From Nemertoderma westbladi (Eukaryota; Xenacoelomorpha; Nemertodermatida; Nemertodermatidae): a DNA stretch of 64,000 nucleotides. Location of the stretch: the NCBI GenBank assembly GCA_032718475.1, contig JAUCBJ010006781.1, positions 94,371 to 158,370 of the forward strand, read 5' to 3'. Numbering within the stretch: the stretch's first letter is position 1; every line of letters begins with the position of its first letter. Below, one piece after another: positions 57,396-64,000 of the stretch. Both the position numbers and the translations under genes were made by a program. The notes beneath the pieces are model-generated. The model searched no databases. It was not told where the DNA came from and was given only the letters and a program-made list of their open reading frames with translations.

Positions 57396-59452
57396 TATCC
57401 TCCTCCAACGACCCTGCCCCACCCACTCCTTCAACATCCAACGACCTCGTCCCACCCACTCCTACAACCTCGGACAACCCTGCCCCACCCATTCCTTCAA
57501 CATCCGACAACCCTGCCCCACTCACTCCTTTAAACTCCGACAGCACTGCCCCACCCATTCCTTTAAACTCCGACGACCCTACCCCACCCACTCCTTCAAA
57601 CTCCAATGACCCTGCCCCACCCACTCCTTCGACATCCGACAACCCTGCCCCACTCACTACTTAAAACTCCGACAACCCAGCCCCACACACTCCTTTAAAC
57701 ACCGACAGCACTGCCCCACCCATTCCTTTAAACTCCGACGACCCTGCCCCACCCACTCCTTTAAACTCCAATAACCCTGCCCCACCCACTCCTTCGACAT
57801 CCGACAACCCTGCTCCACTCACTACTTAAAACCCCGACAACCCTGCCCCACCCACTCCTTTAAACTCCGACAACCCTGCCCCACCCACTCCTTTAAACTC
57901 CGACAACCCTGCCCCAGCCACTCCTTTAAACTCCAATGACCCTGCCCCATCCACTCCTTTAAACTCCGACAACCCTGTCCTACTCACTCCTTTAAACTCC
58001 AATGACCCTGCCCCACCCACTCCTTCAACCTCCAACGAGCCTGCCTCACCCACTCCTTCGACCTCCGACAACCATGCCCCACTCACTCCTTTAAACTCCG
58101 ACAACCCTGCCCCACCCACTCCTTCAACCTCCAACGACCCTGCCCCACCCACTCTTTCAACCTTCAACGACCCTGCGCCACCCACTCCTTCAACCTCCAA
58201 CGAGCCTGCCTCACCCACTCCTTCGACCTCCGACAACCATGCCCCACCCACTCCTTAAAACTCCGACAACCCTGCCCCACCCACTCCTTTAAACTCCAAC
58301 AACCCTACCCCACCCACTCCTTTAAACTCCAATGACCCTGCCCCATCCACTCCTTTAAACTCCGACAACCCTGCCCCACTCACTCCTTTAAACTCAAATG
58401 ACCCTGCCCCACCCACTCCTTCGACCTCCGACAACCCTGCCCCACTCACTCCTTTAAACTCAGACGACCCTGCCCCACCCCCTCCTTTAAACTCCATTGA
58501 CCCTGCTCCATCCACTCCTTCAACCTCCGACAACCCTGCCCCACTCACTCCTTTAAACTCAGACGACCCTGCCCCACTCACTCCTTTAAACTCAGACGAC
58601 CCTGCCCCACCCCCTCCTTTAAACTCCATTGACCCTGCCCCACCCACTCCTTTAAACTCCAACGACCCTGCCCCACCCACTCTTTCAACCTTCAACGACC
58701 CTGCGCCACCCACTCCTTCAACCTTCAACGACCCTGCCCCACCCACTCCTTAAAACTCCGACAACCCTGCCCCACCCACTCCTTTAAACTCCAACAACCC
58801 TACCCCACCCACTCCTTTAAACTCCAATGACCCTGCCCCATCCACTCCTTTAAACTCCGACAACCCTGCCCCACTCACTCCTTTAAACTCAAATGACCCT
58901 GCCCCACCCACTCCTTCGACCTCCGACAACCCTGCCCCACTCACTCCTTTAAACTCAGACGACCCTGCCCCACCCCCTCCTTTAAACTCCATTGACCCTG
59001 CTCCATCCACTCCTTCAACCTCCGACAACCCTGCCCCACTCACTCTTTTAAACTCCGACAACCCTGCCCCACCCACTCCTTTAAACTCCAACAACCCTAC
59101 CCCACCCACTCCTTTAAACTCCAATGACCCTGCCCCACTCACTCCTTTAAACTCAAATGACCCTGCCCCACCCACTCCTTCGACCTCCGACAACCCTGCC
59201 CCACTCACTCCTTTAAACTCAGACGACCCTGCCCCACCCCCTCCTTTAAACTCCATTGACCCTGCTCCATCCACTCCTTCAACCTCCGACAACCCTGCCC
59301 CACTCACTCCTTTAAACTCAGACGACCCTGCCCCACTCACTCCTTTAAACTCAGACGACCCTGCCCCACCCCCTCCTTTAAACTCCATTGACCCTGCCCC
59401 ACCCACTCCTTTAAACTCCAACGACCCAGCCCCACCCACTTCTTTAACCTTC
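57396..59452. repeat. 33-bp tandem array, open on both strands
   Basis: About 62 units of 33 bp, for example ccctgccccacccactcctt followed by taaactccgacaa. The unit length is a multiple of 3. The plus strand repeats NPAPPTPLNSD with TAA stops at four points (about 57661, 57825, 58255, 58750). The minus strand repeats GGAGSLEFKGV with longer open stretches but no ATG at the start of the largest block. Blocks of several hundred bp are duplicated (58260-58600 against 58755-59060). No evidence that either strand is translated. Confidence 0.93.
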
Positions 59453-59925
59453 AATATCGCTCTGTATCTCTGCTTTATTATCCAATCTTCTAGTTGCTCT
59501 GCTTCTTTTTGGGTAAGATTTGATAACTTCCGTGTTATTTCTCTTTCTTCTTCTTGTATTCAATACCTTTTCTCCTTCCTTTTCAACCCCATAAACACGT
59601 TAGCATCCATGTATTTACAATTATTTTATACATGGATTTTATTTACTATTAATACACTTTGTAAAAAGTAGCACTTTTTAGAGGTCGGCCAGAGTGTGTT
59701 TATTATCTGAACGAAGCGAGTGTTATAAAATGTCATAACGCTATAAAGTGCTTCTTTCTTATAAGTATGTTTGTAATTTTCTCCAATTATCAACTTTACA
59801 CATAGAAACTTGTTTGCACTTAACTTGAAATTGTGAATCCCAGGCATAACCAAGAAAGTTCAACTTTTTGATCCTATGAAATTTTTCTAGAACTGTACAA
59901 AGTTGATATAATTAGAGAAAAACAC
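59453..59925. other. Sequence without supported features
   Basis: AT-rich DNA between the 33-bp array and the next element; nothing recognised. Confidence 0.45.
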
Positions 59926-60553
59926 TTACGGCCCCGGTAGCAGATTTTTATCAAGATTCCAAGTTTGAAAACCGTTTAGCAAGATCTGTCCTACTTCTCG
60001 AGATATTGCTGTCTGTCCGTTTTACTGTCGGTTTGTCCGTCAGTATGTCTGACCTGAACGTCAATAAAAAACATACGATCTGTCTAATAAAATTCTCTGT
60101 GTGGGTTTTCGTGGTCGGTGACTTCATTTCTGATGTCATTAATCAAATTTGGCCTCGTTGGTTCTGTCTGTATGCCTGTCAGTCTGTCTGTCAAAATATA
60201 ACCGACAGTCTGACAGCCAAACAGACAATTTGGATGTCATCAAAATGTTAATATTGACACTGGAAATGAATTCTGCGACCAGGAAAACCCCTATAACTAA
60301 ACTTTTAGCTCAATGCTGTGCCTTTTCCTAATACAGATAAGTCGGATGGTCAGAAAGACCGACAGACAGACATTCAGACAAACTAGATTTCATTAAAATT
60401 GAGAACTGACCTCAAAAATGAAATCAGCGATCAGGAAAACCCCCATAGCAAAATTCTTAGCATGGTTTTATGCTTTCTTGTTGATAGATATATATTGACA
60501 GACTTTCTCACATATTAACAGACAATTTTGGCGCGGGAAGTTTCAAATTTTAA

Positions 60554-61959
60554 CCCTTTGGGCACCAGGCGCTAAAAAAACACTCCCGCTACTGTCCCAA
60601 CATTTTAGGGTAAAAAACTGATTTTTTTTAAATCGTCATATCTTTACCTGTGTTGGTCGTAGAAGTGAAAATTTTTGTTATTTGGAATCAGCATAAAATT
60701 CTACACCTGAAATTACTTAAATTTTAATTTTTTTTTACATTTTTGGTGTAAAAAATTAAATTTTTAAAAAAATTTAATTTTTTACAATTTTGAATTTTTT
60801 GTTTTTTTTTCCTTTGTCCTTTTTTCCATTCTTGTTTCCTTCTCAATCTTTTCAACGTCGGATTGTTCGAAGTTGAGTTCTCCCCCAGCACTTTCTCCGA
60901 GATTACCGGGATCTAGAATCTTCCATATATCTGCAGGCGGTTGCAAAGTCGGAGTGTTTGTAATTGCAGGTACTTGCCGGTACCGGTACCGGTACATCTA
61001 CGTCTACGTCTACATCCTCAATATCATCTTCTTCCTCTGAATCATTAGTGGAGAGGATATCTGATGCATCACTCCCTTCTTCATCATCTGAATCGATACA
61101 ACTATCGCTACTGTGACTTTCAATATCATAGCCATAGCAACAGGGAGGCTTCCTGGGTCTCCGTGGGTAACGATCCATTATACCATTGTTAGTCTATAGG
61201 CCTACTAGGCCCAACCAGTAAAATGACTACAGACCTGACTAACCCTAAAGCTTATCCAAAACTAAAACGACCCATGCCACTGGATATTACACTAAAATTT
61301 TGAAACTATAACTTAGGGTTAGGATTACATCACAATTTTATTTAGGGTCAAGTCCTCACTACAGACCTAACCAAAACAATAAACTAAATAGACCCACACT
61401 ACCCAATAGGCCTATTACAAAATAATTCCTTATTATGCCTACCGTAATACAGTAATAAAATGCAGCAGTGATATGGATAAGAACACTGAACAGTAACCCT
61501 AAAAAGCTGTTGATACAATATTTTCAATTTGTTGAAAATATTGACGGCTAACCAAAATACTAAACCAAAAACACATGTAACTGTTAACAGGAACAACAGA
61601 CAGACTGTCAGACAAATGCCACTCTTATCATACATACTGCAATAGGCTGACTAAACGACAAGAAAATAGGTAGCATGCAAACCAAAACAGATATGAGATA
61701 CGGTAAATAAGGACGGCCACCAAATCCTCAACACTACTGGCCTACTGCCTACTGACTGGCACAGAATGGTTTAAATTTCCCGCTACCTAGAGTGAAGTGT
61801 GCTGAAATATCTCCCAACTGTCCCAGGTACCTAAATAACACATCAGCTGGTGAACCAGTATCAAAGGACATTGCTAAGGAACAGTATAACTTAATGGCAT
61901 ATATGTATGCCATGGGACACCAGATGGTGGCATAGTATTATGCCATGGTGCCCAAAGGG
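60554..61959. mobile_element. Nested piggyBac-like element (TTAA target)
   Basis: The ends are CCCTTTGGGCACCA on both sides, inverted, and each end is flanked by TTAA (60550-60553, 61960-61963). TTAA duplication and CCY-type ends are the hallmark of piggyBac. The 1406-bp element retains an N-terminal transposase-like fragment on the minus strand (61178-60903) and lacks the catalytic domain, so it is non-autonomous. Confidence 0.85.
60903..61178 (-). pseudogene. piggyBac-type transposase N-terminal fragment
   Basis: 91 codons starting MDRYPRRPRKPPCCYGYDIE, then a Ser/Asp/Glu-rich region (SSDSCIDSDDEEGSDASDIL) and a VDVDVDVPVPVP repeat. Acidic, low-complexity N-termini of this kind are usual in piggyBac transposases, and the frame lies inside a TTAA-flanked element. 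The DDD catalytic core is missing, so no activity is expected. Confidence 0.55.
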
Positions 61960-62670
61960 TTAAAGGCAATTATCTCGGAATGGTATTTTTTTGCACAAAA
62001 ATAGCTTCAGACAATTCAATTTTCAATAAATTTTCAAAAATTTTGCTCAGAGGGGTTCTCTGATGTGCTCTCTTCAGATATCTCGACCTCGAATTCTGAT
62101 TGTTTTATTCCAATATGGAAATAAATGGCCAAAATGGAATAAAATATTGATAATTTTTAATTTGTCAAAATTAAACAATAAACAAAACAAAAAACAGCAC
62201 CAAAATGACAATTGTTAATTAATTTTCGATATTTTGCTTCGAGATATCGAAAGAGCATACAAACATTTGAAAAATTACAGTAGAAAGAAAAATACTCAAG
62301 ATTGAATCTGCTGAATTTTTTTGGATTTTTATCCAAAAATTTGGTAATATTTTTCCAAATTTTTGAAAAATTTGAATTATTTATTTTTATTCATAATTAC
62401 AAATCTTCCATTGACCTTCATACAAAGTTATGGTCATTTCTGACAATGAGAAGTTGCTCTAACAAGGCAATATAAAAATTATGTCCATGTAGCGCTACCG
62501 GGGCCTTAAAATAATACCTAGGCCAACGTATCGTGTGTTTTCATTCTTATGTATTTAGTACTAAAGAATTTAACTTGCTTAGTACCCTATCCTACTTGAT
62601 ATGTTCATGCAATCATATGTATTCAAAAATATACATTACATACGGATTACACAGGATTACGTTGTACCTG

Positions 62671-62751
62671 ATTCATACCGGGGACAATTGCATGAATACA
62701 CAACAACAAACCGGGGACGATTTACAATCCGGGGACGTCCCCGGAATGAAT
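62671..62751. repeat. ccggggac repeat, copy 2, with inverted ends
   Basis: The unit runs attcataccggggac to gtccccggaatgaat, which are inverse copies with one mismatch. It contains three forward ccggggac motifs and ends in the palindrome CCGGGGACGTCCCCGG. Nearly the same sequence lies at 56391-56456. Confidence 0.7.
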
Positions 62752-63619
62752 TTGTAGCTAAAATGAAATCTACATCAACATCATTTTTTCTAAATATTCA
62801 GAAAGAAATAAATGAATCGCTTATTAAAATATAAATTTTAGAAACGAAATAATACATGTATTGTTTTCTTCTTATATATTAAGTAATTCAGAATTATAGC
62901 ATTTAATTATATTATCTGACTGTATTAATGTTACGAACATCATGTAGGCCTAGTCAATAATATACTATTAGGCACTACATACTGCGAAATTAAATGAATG
63001 TTTCTAGGTTTAGTTAATTATTTATTTCAAGTTGATTGGTTATTTTGATTATTATCACAAATAGCAATAAAAATATTAAAATATTTAGTTAAAATTGGTA
63101 GCAAAAATGAAATCTACGTATTGTTTCCTCACATCAAAATCATATTGCAGAATTAGTTACGAATACAAGGATTTTAAGATTATGGCTGCCCATTGAACCC
63201 TTTCCATTTCTCAAGAATATTCCAGAACATTATTTGTTATCCAATCACATATCGTCTGACACGGCAGCACATTGATTAATGTTTAACATTCGGTAGAGTT
63301 AATGATTGTGTAAACTATACCTGAAATGTGCTCAATCACACTGGGGACCGGGTCGTGATTGGACAAAAACTTAAACACACCAGAGAAATGTGTATGTTTG
63401 AGGTCCTCACTTCAACCCATGAGTAACAAATTAGCAATCTTTAGAGTTGATAAATTTTGAAACAATAGAATAACGTAAAATTTATTAAGTAAAATCTATT
63501 GGTGCCAAAATAATTTAATTTAAACCAAGAATAAAGAAGTTATAAGGGAATCAATATCGACCCCAAAACCGACCGATAGAAATAACGGTCCCCAGAATGG
63601 GGGTTGTACAAAGAGGGGT

Positions 63620-63621
63620 GG

Positions 63622-63652
<31 letters not shown>

Positions 63653-63660
63653 GGGGGGGG
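63620..63660. repeat. GT microsatellite followed by a long G run
   Basis: gtgtgtgtgtgtgtg runs directly into more than 20 consecutive G. The length is likely variable and the assembly there uncertain. Confidence 0.85.
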
Positions 63661-63839
63661 CAACAGGGGAAGCTGCCGCCGCCCGTAAGTTGGAAGGGGC
63701 CCGCAAGTTCGGATAAATTTACCGCACATTAATGGTAATAAGTGAATTGTTGTGGGGCGAGTGACGCGGTGAATTAAATTATTATTTTATAATGTAAATA
63801 GGACAATATGATAATGCTCTTCATAGCGAAAAATATCAA

Positions 63840-63927
63840 CCGGCCCTATTGGGGCTCGAACCCGGTACCTAGGTTTCAAACTTCTGGTTATCATCAGCCA
63901 GGTGAGTGTACTGAGCTACCAGGCCGG
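63840..63927 (-). tRNA. tRNA-like sequence (tRNA pseudogene or SINE head)
   Basis: On the minus strand, CCGGCCT pairs with a terminal AGGGCCGG (one bulged G). ggtagctcagtac fits an A box and gggttcgagcccc a B box and T loop. The middle reads ctggctgatgataaccag, like an Ile-type anticodon arm (GAT) with three extra bases. Arm lengths and pairings are irregular, so a functional tRNA is doubtful. Confidence 0.5.
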
Positions 63928-64000
63928 ATGAATATTTCGTTATGGAGTGGGAGATCATATTTATTTAGGCCAACTAATCACTCAAAGTAAAGTACAACTT

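Larger units (their letters stand above)
59930..62505. mobile_element. Outer element with ggccccggtagc ends
   Basis: ggccccggtagc at 59930-59941 is mirrored at 62494-62505. The flanks are ttac on the left and ttaa on the right, which could be a TTAA duplication with one change. It contains cctgtctgtc-type simple repeats, and the piggyBac-like element is nested in it. No transposase of its own was found. Confidence 0.5.
62506..63839. other. Sequence without supported genes
   Basis: It holds the second ccggggac repeat (62678-62747) and a GT microsatellite followed by a G run (63620-63660). No coding region is supported. Confidence 0.5.

Noticed and set aside
57826-59454. Glycine-rich minus-strand protein (GGAGSLEFKGV repeats)
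   Set aside because: No ATG at the start of the main block; stops between blocks; equal openness on both strands. Listed only as a repeat.

Overview
This is a window of a repeat-rich animal nuclear genome. Evidence for that is spliced genes with GT-AG introns, a choline-transporter-like gene, a mitochondrial uncoupling-protein gene and a C2H2 zinc-finger gene, set among LINE, SINE, hAT-like and piggyBac-like debris and several kilobase-scale minisatellites. A marine invertebrate (possibly a mollusc or another lophotrochozoan) fits, but the species cannot be read from the sequence. There is no operon, CRISPR or bacterial signal.

Layout. 1-4757 is a 13-bp minisatellite with a roughly 1-kb higher-order period. 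5232-7103 (+) is the large 3' exon of an SLC44/CTL transporter, preceded by five 71-bp tandem copies of its own splice acceptor. 7330-8885 is a 56-bp/10-bp array. 12879-28888 (-) holds four consecutive exons of a UCP2-like uncoupling protein whose reading phases agree at every junction. Its last two introns are filled by a 29-bp array (13024-15000) and a 39-bp array (19384-27675). The first of these introns also contains a poly(A)-tailed element coding for a C48/Ulp1-like protease (15173-18840), and the second contains a 5'-truncated CR1-like LINE. 29361-34804 carries a foldback repeat, LINE and SINE pieces and a 52-bp array. 34876-35418 is a hAT-like MITE. 36122-41090 (-) is a two-exon, multi-zinc-finger gene of about 707 codons. 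From 41500 to the end the window is mostly transposon graveyard: a large foldback, two copies of a 7-bp-TSD element (one with a hAT-like MITE nested in it), a segmental duplication, nested 55-bp-TIR elements, a 33-bp array, and a piggyBac-like element nested in another element.

Main observation. The three arrays that abut coding exons (71, 29 and 39 bp) lie directly against the 3' splice site. Each repeat unit consists of the intron's 3' end plus the first bases of the downstream exon. All three exons begin CAG|GT. In the 29- and 39-bp arrays every unit runs from GT to AG, so the two UCP introns contain on the order of 260 acceptor-like sites. This suggests that minisatellites in this genome arise by tandem duplication across AG|GT splice junctions. 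A second notable result is a readable insertion history at 43.5-52 kb, where both nested insertions have unoccupied target sites elsewhere in the same window.

The SLC44 and UCP genes converge tail to tail. No functional link between the three host genes is evident.
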